This document shows positions 23,403 through 35,933 of a stretch of DNA of 64,000 bases, piece by piece. Both the position numbers and the translations under genes were made by a program. The DNA lies in contig CAXKVR010000053.1 of the NCBI GenBank assembly GCA_964058845.1, positions 62,001 to 126,000 of the forward strand, read 5' to 3'. The notes under the pieces were generated by a model that did no database searches, was not told the DNA's origin, and saw only the letters and a list, made by a program, of their open reading frames with translations. Position 1 is the stretch's first letter, and every line of letters begins with the position of its first letter. This stretch comes from Carex sylvatica (taxonomy: Eukaryota; Streptophyta; Magnoliopsida; Poales; Cyperaceae).

Positions 23403-23783
23403 CAAAGGCATTCACCGTTACTATAATTTAGTAACGTCCAGAACTTTTGATATTTAATTTATATAATGCAAGTATTGAACTAATAATATAATATAATATA
23501 ATAGGTGTATTGTATTCTTAATTTTTTAAAATTATCGTATCGTCTGATACGATATCCATACCCGTATCCATACAACATAGATTTAGAGGGATTAACCAAA
23601 AAAAAGTCTAACAGTCTTTGCGACTCTTTATATAATTGCTAATACTTATTGATAGTAAACATTAATATTAAATAAAGTATTACTGTCACAATTATTCTAA
23701 AAAATAATTAGTAATTACTATTAATAATAATTAGTTGCAAACTTATACTGTTAAAAGGATAATAATATTAATAATTATTACTA
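23403..23783 (+). repeat. Displaced copy of 11,452-11,826
   Basis: Starts CAAAGGCATTCACCGTTAC and follows 11,455 onward with few changes, is interrupted by the palindromic MITE at 23784, and resumes at 24320 to about 24,450. Confidence 0.85.
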
Positions 23784-24164
23784 GAGGAGGGATCAAGTTA
23801 CAACATTTTTTGAGTTACAACAAGTTAAAATAAGTATTTTCTATATTTTCAAAGTCCAAATCGTCAATCCAAACCGTTAGATGTGATCTCCACAATAAAA
23901 TGTGCTTGAAGACCAAATTTTACATTTTTTGGGATTTGTTTACTATTTATTAAGATGGGTACAAAAACTAGTCAAATTCATACCATTGAATTTTATACTC
24001 ATCTTAATAAATAGTAAAAAAATCCCAAAAAATATAAAATTTGGTCTCCAAGCACATTTTATTGTGGAGATCACATCTAACGGTTTGGATCGACGATTTG
24101 GACTTTAAAAATGTAGAAAATGCTTGTTGTAACTCAAAAAATGTTGTAACTTGATCCCTCTTCT
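23784..24164. mobile_element. Palindromic MITE, end type 4, with different loop
   Basis: Ends GAGGAGGGATCAAGTTACAA and inverse. The arm module (CCGTTAGATGTGATCTCC, TGCTTGAAGACCAAATTTTA) is shared with the elements at 40-41 kb, but the loop is different (AAGATGGGTACAAAAACTAG). It interrupts a copy of 11,452-11,975. Confidence 0.75.
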
Positions 24165-24167
24165 TAT

Positions 24168-24319
24168 TGAGGAGGGATAAAGTTACAACTTTTTTGAGTT
24201 ACAACAAGCATTTTCTACATTTTCAAAGTCCAAATCGTCGATTCAAACCGTTAGATGTGATCTCCACAATAAAATGTGCTTGGAGACCAAATTTTACATT
24301 TTTTGAGATTTGTTTACTA
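24168..24319. mobile_element. Half copy of the end-type-4 palindromic MITE
   Basis: Only the left half (TTGAGGAGGGATAAAG to TTTGTTTACTA) is present, right after the full element. The sequence then resumes the interrupted repeat (TTGTAATTGTTATTG). Confidence 0.65.
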
Positions 24320-24450
24320 TTGTAATTGTTATTGTTATAAGTTATAACGTATATATAATAATTAAATAATCTGTACTGCGGCAAGAAGTGCGTGCTTTAT
24401 TAAACATTTTTTAAAGCAATTGTCCCCCACACATCGTTACAGTAGGTGAG

Positions 24451-26600
24451 CCACAAAATGAGAGAAGTTTTCTTGTGATCCTCGAGGCAGTTCAAGTCAG
24501 GCACTTCTCCAGGCCTATTCATCTATATTCTAAACCCTACAGTAGTCATAATCATGCCTATTGGCTATTCCTTCCTACACACTTCCCCATGAGGCAGGTT
24601 TTTAACACTCCTCCGAGGACCGTGTCTATTCATATACTCGCATAGTCGCATGCTCCCGAGTTCCGTGTCTATTCAAATTTTTTTATGAAAACCCGCGGGC
24701 ATTGTTTAAAATAAATAAATTTAATAATTATGTTTAATTATTTATATTAGTTAAATTAATAATTTCACGAATTTGTTTTAGAATTTATATACTTCATAAA
24801 TCAAACTATTGTTATGTAAATGGGATCCGACTCCGCTGCTCTTCAAATAGGAGAGCAGAACTATGTTATTTAAAATCAAACCGTCAAATTTTTTTATATA
24901 CAAATTTCAATATAAAAGAACGGTTTAATTTAAAATAAAAAATCCTCTCTCATATTTGAAAAACAGCATAATTGGTTTCATGTATCTACTCTACTGCATT
25001 GAAAAATTAGAAATCTCATGCTTACCAACTTGCACGTCATAAGGAGGTACTTGTAAGAAAAGAGGAGAGTAAGACGTCCTTTCTTTTACGAACTTTCTTT
25101 TCAGTCAAATTTTTATTTTTTATGAATTCCGAGCCGTTTGCATTAATTTTTTACATCGATTATTTATTCTAACCGTTATATTTTTCATTTACGAACTCAA
25201 TGGATAAGTCAATTTTGTAAAACTTTGTTGGAAAAAGGATGATGAATAATTATGAATTATGATACATTTCTATATCATTTTTCAAATTCTTTTATTAATA
25301 TTGAAGGTAGACTCGAACTTGGCCACGTCTTTTTTTTTTATTTCTAAATTTTGTTCTTAATATCACCGGTAACTATCATATATAAATTTATTTAGAGGCG
25401 GGTTCAAATATTTTCATTATACTTTCATTTTTTTTTTCTTAAAAATTAAAATTTAAAACTCAAATAGTCAAATAAAACAGTTATATGTGCAATATTAATT
25501 TATCTTTATACACATAAAAAATGTATCACTTTCCGGTTTTGTTTTTATATGAGTTAATAAGTTGAAAATCCAACATTCAAAATTTATTCGTACGAAGGCA
25601 TTTTTTGCAAGCTTTTGGTACCTATAATAATAAAATCGAAATGTCATAATATATTATATATAGATCAAATCTTACAATTTTATTTTGATATTTGAGTTTT
25701 AAATTTTAAGTAAATATTAGCATTTAAAAAATGAATGTATGATGGAGGCACAAAAAATAATGGCATTTGAACCCTCTATTAAGAGTCCATTTTTGGAACG
25801 AAGTTATTCGGAATAGCTTGTTCTATGTCTGGTTGGGTTTGAATAGTCAGCATAGAGAATTCAAATATTTTGTTTTATTAGCATAAATTATTCTTACAAA
25901 AAATTAGATTTAGCTATTCTAATAAGACAAATGGCAAAAAAAAAAATTTGCTATTCTTTTTTTTTTCGAACTTAATAGTTAGATAGATTTTATTTCGACA
26001 ATTCCATTTTTGTACTGAAATATTGGGCAACGCTATTCTAAGTGCTCAAATTGTATTTTTAAGTGCAAAGAAATTTGTTGTTTGATTATACCATATCTAC
26101 CCTTATATAATACTTGATTATTTTGTTTGAACGGTATACAATGGGAATATTTAATGCATTAATAATTAGAAGATATGGACTTATTTAGTTTTTATGAAAA
26201 TAATTCGGCATTCAAATTATCTTTGCCATGTGTTACACACCGGTTTGGTGCATAAATAGTGTCAATTCATAATTAACTTATCACTACTAGCTTGGATGTA
26301 ATAATAATTGATATTGAAAAATAAGCAAATTAATTAGTCCACATCATATATAATAAGTTTTAATTGATTTTTTTTCAGCAGAAAAGAATGAAAAACTTGA
26401 GTACTATACACAAATATATTTCATAAGAGAGTTACTAATTCTGTTATCTTTCTCAATTAATAACAACGATTTTATTAGAAACGAAAATAAGGTATTTATT
26501 AAGGACAAAATCGATATTAAAAAAAATATATCTTTGCGCTCAATATTGAAAATTATGATTTAAAATAGCACTGTCCAAAATATTGCTGACATATAATTTA
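24451..26600. other. Spacer, mostly without recognisable content
   Basis: 24,451-24,690 is relatively GC-rich (phrases such as CCTCGAGGCAGTTCAAGTC) but has no convincing frame. 25,369-25,420 repeats 8278-8328. The rest is AT-rich with no gene. Confidence 0.45.
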
Positions 26601-26604
26601 TTTT

Positions 26605-26830
26605 TGTAAATTAATAACAATATTACATGTGAAAAACGAGAGTCAGCAGCTTAAAAAAAGAAAAATTAACTAATCATCACCTTTAGCATTAACATCCGAT
26701 GCATGAAAAAATAATAAAAAAACATGACATAAATAAATATCACACTAAATAAGAAGTCTAAATAGAGAAAGAAATGACATAAATAAATATCACACCAAAT
26801 AAGAAGTCTAAATAGAGAAAGAAATGACTG
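26605..26830 (+). repeat. Direct repeat of 42,740-42,905 with an internal tandem
   Basis: A phrase from ACAATATTACATGTGAAAAA to GAGAAAGAAATGACT is shared with 42,740. Here the last 50 bp (GACATAAATAAATATCACAC) occur twice in tandem, there once. Confidence 0.8.
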
Positions 26831-26939
26831 TCCCCATTGAGACGGTCAAGGCAGTTTTAAAAAAAATAAAAAAAAATTCAAAAGCATATTTGGTATTTCT
26901 ATTATTTTTTAGAGTATTAATAAAAAATCGGCATTTTTC

Positions 26940-27650
26940 CTATATCAGATTTTCTAGTCAAATCTTTAATTTATTTCCTTGTTCTATCATATTTCTCAAT
27001 CGAATCTTTTATTGCCTTTTTTTATCATATTTATATCAAATCCCTTAATTGACTAGAGATTTTATTTTTATTTTTATGTTTATATAGAACCAGTATTACA
27101 TTTCAAAATTACGGAGACGTATTTTCATATACATAAACACAATGCAAATAATATCTATACATCTCTTTCAATTTATATACTCTTCGATGAACAATATAAG
27201 ATGTCATCAACTTCAATAATACAGTAACAATATTAATTAGAAGTTATTCTACTTAAAGAAACCGTTTTTCCAGCTCGCTCCCAATTTTAATCAAATAAAC
27301 TAAATATGTTTATTAAGTATTAGAGTTAAATCTCTTTCACCAATGACTATTTTTGCATTTTTATATATTTGTGTGCTGTTACTGTCTAATTACAAAAATA
27401 TCATGATTAACTTTTGCCTATGTTCTCTTGGCTGCTTCTGCCTTTCTAAAAAACAAAACAAAAAAATTCATCTGCCAATATCATGGTTAACTTCTGCCCT
27501 TCATCTCATATTTTGAATAACCGACGTGTCCGGTGCCTATTTGGGAATAGCGCGGGGCCAGTATTATTTGAGCTTTGAGATCGTGCAGAACGTATATGAA
27601 CGGCTGTGATTTTCCAATAAGTCACGGAACATGTGATATATCTCATTTTT
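26940..27650 (+). repeat. Ancient diverged D-family segment in the spacer
   Basis: 26940-27060 resembles 8488-8660 (ATCAGATTTTCTAGTCAAAT), and 27120-27600 resembles 9080-9690 (CATAAACACAATGCAAATA, CGACGTGTCCGGTG). Nothing coding. Confidence 0.7.
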
Positions 27651-28156
27651 CAAAGCAAAAAAAAAAAAAAAATTTCCCAATTCATTCGCCGCACAGCAAC
27701 GACAAAAACAAAGAATTCTCCTCCGGAGCAGCTTCACATATAGGCTCATAGCTACCTTTTGTACCTTCTGTGACTCTGTCTATCTTTTTAAATGAAACAA
27801 AAAAGGATTCCTCTGATAAAACTTCTATTTTGTCTGGAAATGCAGTAGATGTTTACTTTTATCTACATTAGAAATGACGTGGATGTTCAATTTACCAAGC
27901 CATCACAAAGTGTTATTTTATTCATTTATATTAGTTAATTTTTTAGGATTATTATAATCAAAATAAATTAATTATATTTTTCATTAATTGTTGGAGACAT
28001 TTCTACTTTTTGTACTAAATTAATGCTGAAATCTAAGCTTATTTTTTAAGGAATTTATTTTTTGTTATTGATTTATAGGAATTTATTTTTCTAAATCAAT
28101 AACAATACTAGATGTAAAAACTGAGAGTCTATTTCTTAGAAAATAATAATAATTAT

Positions 28157-28340
28157 CCGGGGCGGAACTAGAAAATTGAGATAGAGAGGCTGGATGAATA
28201 ACTGTCGTGTAATTTTATATTATGAAGGGGACTAATAGTGATATTTTTTGTAAAATTTAAAATTTTCAAGGTAAAAAATGCAAAATATTCAAAGGATAGG
28301 GAGCTTAGTCCCCTTTTCTTACCATGTAGTTCCGCTACTG
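28157..28340. mobile_element. hAT-type MITE in the third ~1-kb repeat unit
   Basis: 184 bp with ends CCGGGGCGGAACTAG and TAGTTCCGCTACTG and an 8-bp duplication ATAATTAT (28149-28156, 28341-28348), as expected of hAT elements. Paralogous units lack it. A diverged relative without clear ends is at 53175-53340. Confidence 0.75.
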
Positions 28341-28754
28341 ATAATTATATTTAACACAACCATCCCATACATAAAAAATATAACAGAAGTAATATCACGC
28401 AAATAACAAGTCCAAAAAAAAAGTGAAAAATGACTATTCCGGTTAAACATTAAATATTCTAATTAATTTGAGCAGTATCGATAAGTTATAATTTAAAATT
28501 TTATCTCATACATGCTGAAATGATATTCAAACATTAAATATCCAAAAAAAAAAAACCCTTGTCAAGAGTCGAAACTATTTGTAATTGTGGTTAAAGCCGT
28601 TAAACACATATAACTGGTTCACATAAAAAAAAAATAATAATAAATAAATAATTTTTTTTTTTTTGAGGTGAAAGCCCTTAGGCGTAACACACTTAATTAT
28701 TAACCTTGGAAACAACGTTTATGACAAATTTCAAAAGCTGCAGCAGTGCAGCAC

Positions 28755-28973
28755 GAATTCGTATCCTCTGCATTAACTCAAAAGGAAATTTTTTAAGTTA
28801 ATGAATATTGACCATCCGATCTGGTTCAAGATTCGTGCATACCAAATCTGCACTAATATTAAAGGACCCGTATATCATAAGCGGGAGCCAGATTGGCTCC
28901 GTTTAAAATCAGACGGTTGAGATTCATTAATTCAAAAGTTTCCTTTTTGAGTTAATGCAGAGGATATGCACTC
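28755..28973. mobile_element. MULE-type MITE with TATCCTCTGCATTAACTC ends (right arm)
   Basis: Mirror copy of 22783-23001, same 9-bp duplication. Confidence 0.8.
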
Positions 28974-30495
28974 GTGCAGCACTATGTAAGCTAGCTTTTT
29001 AACTTTTTATTTTTTATTCTAGCAAACATTCAAAAATATTTTAACTTTCTGTACCTTCTGTCTATCTTTTTAAATGAAACAAAAAAGGATTCCTCTGATA
29101 AAACTTCTATTTTGTCTGGCAATGCAATAGATGTTTACTTTTATCTACATTAGAAATGACGTGGATGTTCAATTTACCAAGCCATCACAAAGTGTTATTT
29201 TATTCATTTATATTAGTTAATTTTTTAGGATTATTATAATCAAAATAAATTAATTATATTTTTCATTAATTGTTGGAGACATTTCTACTTTTTGTACTAA
29301 ATTATTGCTGAAATCTAAGCTTATTTTTTAAGGAATTTATTTTTTTGTTATTGATTTATAGGAATTTATTTTTCTAAATCAATAACAATACTAGATATAG
29401 TATTGTAAAAAAATGAGAGCCAATTTCTTAGAAAATAATAATAATCATATTTAACACAACCATCCCATGCATAAAAAAAAATAACAGAGGTAATATCACG
29501 CAAATAGGAAGTCCAAAAAACAAGTGGAAAATGGCTATTCCGGTTAAACATCAAATATTCTAATTAATTTGAGCAGTATTGATAAGTTGTAATTTAAAAT
29601 TTTATCTCATACATTCTGAAATGATATTCAAAAATTAAATATCCAAAAAAAAAACCTTGTCAATAGTCAAAACTATTTGTAATTGTGGTTAAAGCCGTTA
29701 AACACATATAAGTATATAACTGATCTGGTTCACATGAAAAAAACAGATACTTAATTATTAACCTTGGAAACAACGTTTATGACAAATTTCAAAAGGCGGC
29801 AGCAGTGCAGCACTATGTGAGCTAGCTTTTTAACTTTTTTTATTTTTACTCCTCTGAGAAAACTTCTATTTTGTCTGGAAATGCAGTAGATGTTTACTTT
29901 TATCTACAGTAGAAATGACGTGGATGTTCAATTTACCAAAGCATCACAAAGTGTTATTTTATTCATTTATATGAGTTAATTTTTTAGGATTATTATAATC
30001 AAAATAAATTAATTATATTTTTCATTAATTGTTGGAGACATTTATACGTTTTGTATTAATTATATTTTTCATTAATTGTCAGAGACATTTCTACTTTTTG
30101 TACTAAATTAATGCTGAAATCTAAGCTTATTTTTTAAGGAATTTATTTTTTTGTTATTGCTTTATAGGAATTTATTTTTCTAAATCAATAACAATACTAG
30201 ATGTAAAAAATGAGAGCCAATTTCTTAGAAAATAATAATAATCATATTGAAGTTAACACAATCATCCCATGCATAAAAAAAAAACAGAGGTAATATCACG
30301 CAAATAGGAAGTCCAAAAAAAAAAAGTGAAAAATGGCTATTCCGGTTAAGCATCAAATATTCTAATTAATTTGAGCAGTATCGATAAGTTGTAATTTAAA
30401 ATTTTATCTCATACATGCTGAAATGATATTCAAACATTAAATATCCAAAAAAAAATTCCCTTGTCAAGAATCAAAACTATATGTAATTGTTGTTA

Positions 30496-30828
30496 GAGAA
30501 ATTTAGATATATGTCCATCATAATTTCTTAATTCAGATATTTTCTCATCACAAAATCAAAATTAGTCATTTTTCCATCTAAACTAACTTTATTTATCAAT
30601 ATCCCCATCTCTATATTTAATCACTTAAAAATAAAATTTGATATGAGAAATTTAGATATATGTCCATCATAACTTCTTAATTTAGATATTTTCCCGTCAA
30701 AAAAATCAAAATTAGTTATTTCTCCATCTAAATTTAGTAAGTTTAGATGGAGAAATAACTAATTTTGATTTTTTGACGGGGGATTATCTAAATTAAGAAG
30801 TTATGATGGACATATATCTAAATTTCTC
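30496..30828. mobile_element. MULE-type MITE with ends GAGAAATTTAG (right arm)
   Basis: Mirror copy of 19057-19389 with the same internal hairpin and flanking duplication. Confidence 0.8.
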
Positions 30829-30944
30829 TTGTTGTTAAAGCCGTTACACATATATAACTGGCTAATATGAAAAAAACACACTTAACTATTAACCTGAACA
30901 ACATTTGTGACAAATTTCAAAAGGCTAAAGTGGCCGACAACAAC

Positions 30945-31133
30945 GGAAATAAATCTGCTGCGATCCAAAAGGAATTGCAGGATCCCTGTTATTCCAAATC
31001 AAACCTTTCATTTTTCTAAATGCACGAATCTCAATAGAAGTTGTTTTCATGCACGAATCTCGAAACAAATGAAAGGTTAGATTTGGAAATACAGGGTCCT
31101 GCAATTCCTATGGATCACAGCAGATTTATTTCC
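30945..31133. mobile_element. MULE-type MITE upstream of the 300-aa gene (right arm)
   Basis: Mirror copy of 18752-18940 with the same 9-bp duplication, showing that the insertion predates the inverted duplication. Confidence 0.8.
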
Positions 31134-31235
31134 GACAACAACACGTGAGTCCTTTTCTTCAATAAAAAAGAAACAAAATAAAAAATAAAAACTTGATCCC
31201 GTCTCTTCGTTCTTCGTTATTTCCAGTTTCCGTTA

Positions 31236-32223
31236 ATGTCTTCTTTACCACTCTTAAATCTAAAATCAAGAATGGTAAATAATATGAGGAGTCACGTAGA
31301 AGGGGATAGAAGACAACCGAAGACAGTGAAGAAGCTGAGGCTGTTCGCCAGCGCCAGTGCCAGTGCCAGTGCCAGTGCCAGTGCCAGTGCAGAACCAGAG
31401 CCAGAGCCAGAGCCAGAGCCACCAGACCCAGCTGGTTTGATTGTTTTATTATAAAATTTTTATTATAAAAGGTATAGTAAATTCGTGCTCTATAACCAAA
31501 TCATTCATCTTCTTCAAAGCCTTATTCGAAATCCTTGAATCCCTAATGGCCAACAACCAATCCGATACCCTACCAACCCGCCATGCTGCAATACTGCAGC
31601 AAGCCCAAAAAGACAGAGAGAAAAAAGAATACGATGACAATGCGTGCTTAGGATTGATACTAATCGCCATGGCATATGCATTGGATTACGTGTTACCAAA
31701 TTCATACCTTCTAGATAGTCCAACTATCCGTTCCAGCCAAAAAAAAGCATGGGAGTATTGCGTTTCAATATCGGGGGGGAGTATTCTACTGCTCATAATC
31801 CTAAATGTTGCTATATGGTTTTGTAGGTGTTGCCTCAAATCTATGCGGTATGCAAACCGCCATTTCAAAAACCTTCTCAGGTTCACGGCTGTGATCATTG
31901 CTGCAAACACTCTTTTTCGGGGCGTGCTCATCCGTATGGATATCTACAAGTGGTATTTTGTCACAGTAACTGCATCTTTTGCCGTGATCTGCTATTTCTT
32001 GGCCATTTGGGCAAAGGATTACTTTATCGCCTATGCTGTACCCGCACCACAGAGTTTGGGAGTTTTGTTAGCTCTGCAAGGAGGTGGATTCGATGGAGCA
32101 ACGGATGCCCCTCCCCGCCCAGATCCGCATCCAGTTCCACTTGCAATCAAGGCTGCCGGTATTGGATTATTCCGCTGCCTTAAAAAAACGCTCGAATGGA
32201 TTGATGATGTCAACGGTGTTTGA
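31236..32223 (+). CDS. Unrecognised four-helix membrane protein with Ala-Ser/Glu-Pro repeat N-terminus (right arm)
   Basis: Mirror twin of 18649-17662. The spliced model uses exon 1 31236-31434 and exon 2 31520-32223 (199 + 704 nt, 300 aa); the minimal model starts at ATG 31546 (225 aa). The donor GCTG|GTTTGA is weak, while the acceptor CTTCTTCAAAG is reasonable. Upstream of exon 1, at 30945-31133, lies a MITE that was present before the inverted duplication, about 100 bp from the ATG, so it sits in the promoter or 5' UTR. The gene is followed in the same orientation by the 155-aa membrane protein gene. The low-complexity N-terminus could vary in length between alleles. Function unknown. Confidence 0.6.
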
Positions 32224-33910
32224 TAGTGAGTGTTTTTTTTGGTTGATTGTTGTTTGTTTTGTTAGGATGTTTTGTTTTGAAGAAACTATTTTGGGTAATT
32301 TATTTTCTTCAGTATTTAGAAGCTGGAGTTTTTTTGAGACAGAAAAGAGGGTCTACATTTAGAAGATGGAGTTAGATCTTTTTTGGTTAGCCTTATTTTA
32401 GTTTAATGTTTCATATCTTTGCTCTGTTAAATTATCATCTGAGATGATGATGAACTTATTATGTAATGGTTACTGTTTAAGTTAATTAAATGTTTTTTTT
32501 TATGATTTTGTGTTTTATTTTAATATACTTCGTGGTGCTTATTAGCAATTGCATGGATAAAAAGGGCAGGCATATGATAAATATGTTTTTACTGTTTTTT
32601 TTTTACTGGTTTTTACTGTTACTGTTTGAAGTATCTTTTTTCTTCTTTTGTGTCACTTTGTAAATTAAGGATTAGTATCGATGTGGTTTATTTATTATAT
32701 TTTTTTTTTTGGAGAACATAGGCACATATAACACGAGAACAGTAAAAACAAAAGAGCACTATGGAAAGGTTCAATTTTTTAAGTAGTGATAGACTATGTC
32801 ATTTTGTTTGGACTATATGATTTTGTTAGTTAGATTTAGCACTGATGGAGGGAAGAGACACTGTTTAATTTGATTGCTCATTTTGGTATCATGATACGGT
32901 TGCTAATTTGATTATTGAAACTTGATGCTATGTTTTAATCTCGTGAAAATTTGTTAGAATGTATCTTGGTTGGTAACTTGGTATGGAGATGTGTGTCTCA
33001 ACTTGTACAAGGCAATGATAATGGTACGCCTGCCTTAGGAGCAGTTTTTACTTGCAGAACATAAGGTATTCATAAGTTTTGATAAGTATCTTAAATGAAA
33101 TGCAAATCCTATGCATAGTACATCGGCATAATTTGGTACAGAACATAAGGCATTCACAAGAATTCACCACAATTGCTTAACAAATAGGAATTTAAAATTG
33201 AGATGCATAGAACATAAAGGATTGGCACATAATTTGCATACTCTTATACACATTTTTCGAAACATTATAAAAGACAGATGATTCTATTTGCGGCCTTTAC
33301 ATTTACCAGAAATGTTGAGCCTTCATACAATATTATATATTAGATACAAAATATTTGATTACAATATTACAAACAAGGTAGCATAAGTACCAACTAAAAA
33401 TGACAATTTGATCAAATTAAATAATTAAATAATTAACATTATAATTAAATAACTAACATTACAATATTATATATTAGATACAGATGATTCTGACTTTATA
33501 ATTAAATAATTAACATTACAATATTATATATTAGATAATTAAATAATTAAATAATTAACATTACAATATTATATATTAGATACAGATGATTCTGACTTTA
33601 TAATTAAATAATTAACATTAATACCTAAAAATGACAGTTTGATCAAATTAAAGTGTCGGAAAATAGTTCAACATTTTATATTTTGAGCTTTTATGCATGA
33701 GAATTCTTATTTTGCAGGATACAACAATAGTAGTGATCAAGATGTTTTTTGATGCTCTAAAATAGCTTCGCTAAAATTAGTAAAGTCGAATTAATTTTGG
33801 TAGTTCGATCACACATAAATTGACTTCATCCAAATCCAAATCCAAATCATTACCTTTTTCTTTTTCAACTTTTTGCATCCTCCAGAGTCCAGACCATTTT
33901 GTTGTATCTA

Positions 33911-34593
33911 ATGGAAAAGGGAGAAGAAAGGCTTGACAACTCCGACATCATCATAAGGTAAATCATTATTTAATTAGAGGATTGAACATGTCAAACTTTA
34001 TAGGAAATGAAATATATTAATTGTTCAAAACCAAACACAAAGTCCAATAAACTTTAATTATATGTCATAACTAAACAGTTCAATGGTAAAAGAGAATTTA
34101 TTATCATAATTAAGCTAATCTTTAGAAATGCGGATTAGCTGAAAGCTATTATTATTTGTATTGAAAACTCAGGGTGGAGAAAGAGAGCTCCCGGTCGGAA
34201 ATAATTGAAAGGTCAAATGATTTTAATCTGTCTCCATGCGAGAGGTACAAAAGGATTTGTAGCTTGCAACTACTTGCGATAACTCTCGCACTTATTCCAT
34301 TTCTTGATAAATTGATACATGATAACATAAAAAATGGATCGGTTTTGTTGCGGGTGATTCCTCCATATGTTGCTATGCTTGTGGTTGTTCTCATCACAAA
34401 TGTTGTTTGGCGAAAAGAGAATCCTCTATTCTTTTATTTGACGGAGAGTTCCATTTTTGTCGTTCCAGTTGTTGTATATTTTCTTGTACCGAGTTTTCCA
34501 GAAGGTTTTGTGGTGTTCTGGCTTGTAGGTGCCCTTCTTCCCGTCCCTTTTACTTTTATTTTAGCCATATGTGCGTGTGTAGGAGTAATTTAA
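33911..34593 (+). CDS. Small four-helix membrane protein, unrecognised family (copy 4, right arm)
   Basis: Exon 1 33911-33957 begins MEKGEERLDN and ends at AG|GTAAATC; exon 2 34173-34593 follows acceptor CTCAG. The 155-aa product has four hydrophobic stretches (about residues 45-60, 77-95, 108-121, 127-154) and an acidic-polar N-terminus. The open frame of exon 2 alone would start at a GTG codon, so the short first exon is needed for an ATG start. This copy and its mirror twin are almost identical because of the recent inverted duplication; the third intact copy at 4473-3791 is more diverged yet still open, which suggests constraint. I do not recognise the family. Confidence 0.62.
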
Positions 34594-35640
34594 AGAAGTA
34601 AGTCGCCACTCCATGTTTTTTAACATTTTATTGTATTTATATTATATTTATATTAAAATTTAATTGATTTTTGCTTTTAGTTTTTATATAGTTCAGTTTT
34701 TTTTTATGTAATATTAAATGTTTACTTGTAATTTGTGCTTGTGCAAGAATTTTATACACTACCGATAAAGAAATCTTTTTTTATTCATTTAAAAAGATAA
34801 GACAGAAGGTACAAAGAAGCTAAAATATTTCAAGCTGTTGCGTGATACCTATTTTATTTAAAAAGATACACTTTGTGATGTCTATTTTAAGCTGTTGCGT
34901 AACTTACTGGAAAATCACCACCGTTCAAATACCTTCAGCACGAATCTCAAAGATCAAATAATATTGGCCCCCGCGCTATCTCCAAATAGACACCGGACAC
35001 GTCGGTCACAAAAAATATGAGATGAAGGGCAGAAGTTAATCATGATATTGGCGATGATTTTTGTTTTTATTTTTGAGGCAGAAGCTGCCAAGAGGACATA
35101 GGCAAAAAATAATCATGATATATTTGAAATTAGACAGTAACAACACACAAATATATAAAAATGCAAAAATAGTCATTAGTGAAAGAGATTTAACTCTAAT
35201 ACTTAATACACGTATTTAGTTTATCTATCGGATAATTGAAAATGGGAGCTGGCTGGAAAAACGTTATTATTATTTTTTTTTAAAAGTAGAACAATTTCTA
35301 GTTAATATTGTTATTGTATTATTGAAGTTGATGACATCTTATATTGTTCACCGAAGAGTATATAAATTGGAATAAATGCATAAATATTATTTGCATTGTG
35401 TTTATGATATGATAGAAAAAGGCAATAAAAGATAAATATGATACAACAAGGAAATTAAAGATTTGAATAAATGCTTAGATATTATTTGCATTGTGTTTAT
35501 GTATGAAAATAGAGGAGGGTTCAAATGCCTTTTTTTTTGTGTCTCTATTTTTAAAAACTTTAAAAATTCAAAATTTAAAACTTAAAGAGGAGGGTTCAAA
35601 TGGTTTTATAGTGGGACTCCATATTCGTTAGATCCGTTTG

Positions 35641-35933
35641 CAGGGGCGGATCTACTCTAGCATAAGGGGGAGGAGGCAGCGCCTCCCCTCCCCATGGATT
35701 TCGAGTTTTAGTGGTGATCCATTGGTGCCGATCGACTTTGTCCCTCCCTAGAAATTTTTTTGCCCCTCTCTGAATGTTTGATTTGTAATTCGGGATATTG
35801 AAAAATATAAGTGAAAATATTTTTTTTTATCGAGTACCCAATTAGTTAATGGGTTTAAATCCAATAAGCTATTTAAACCCGATTCAATATTTTTTTGCCC
35901 CCCCCCCCCGACGAAATCCTGGGTCCGCCCCTG
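35641..35933. mobile_element. hAT-type MITE, CAGGGGCGGA ends (right arm)
   Basis: Mirror copy of 14021-14312 with duplication TCCGTTTG (35633-35640, 35934-35941). The corresponding empty site in the outer unit of this arm is 39293-39300. Confidence 0.85.
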
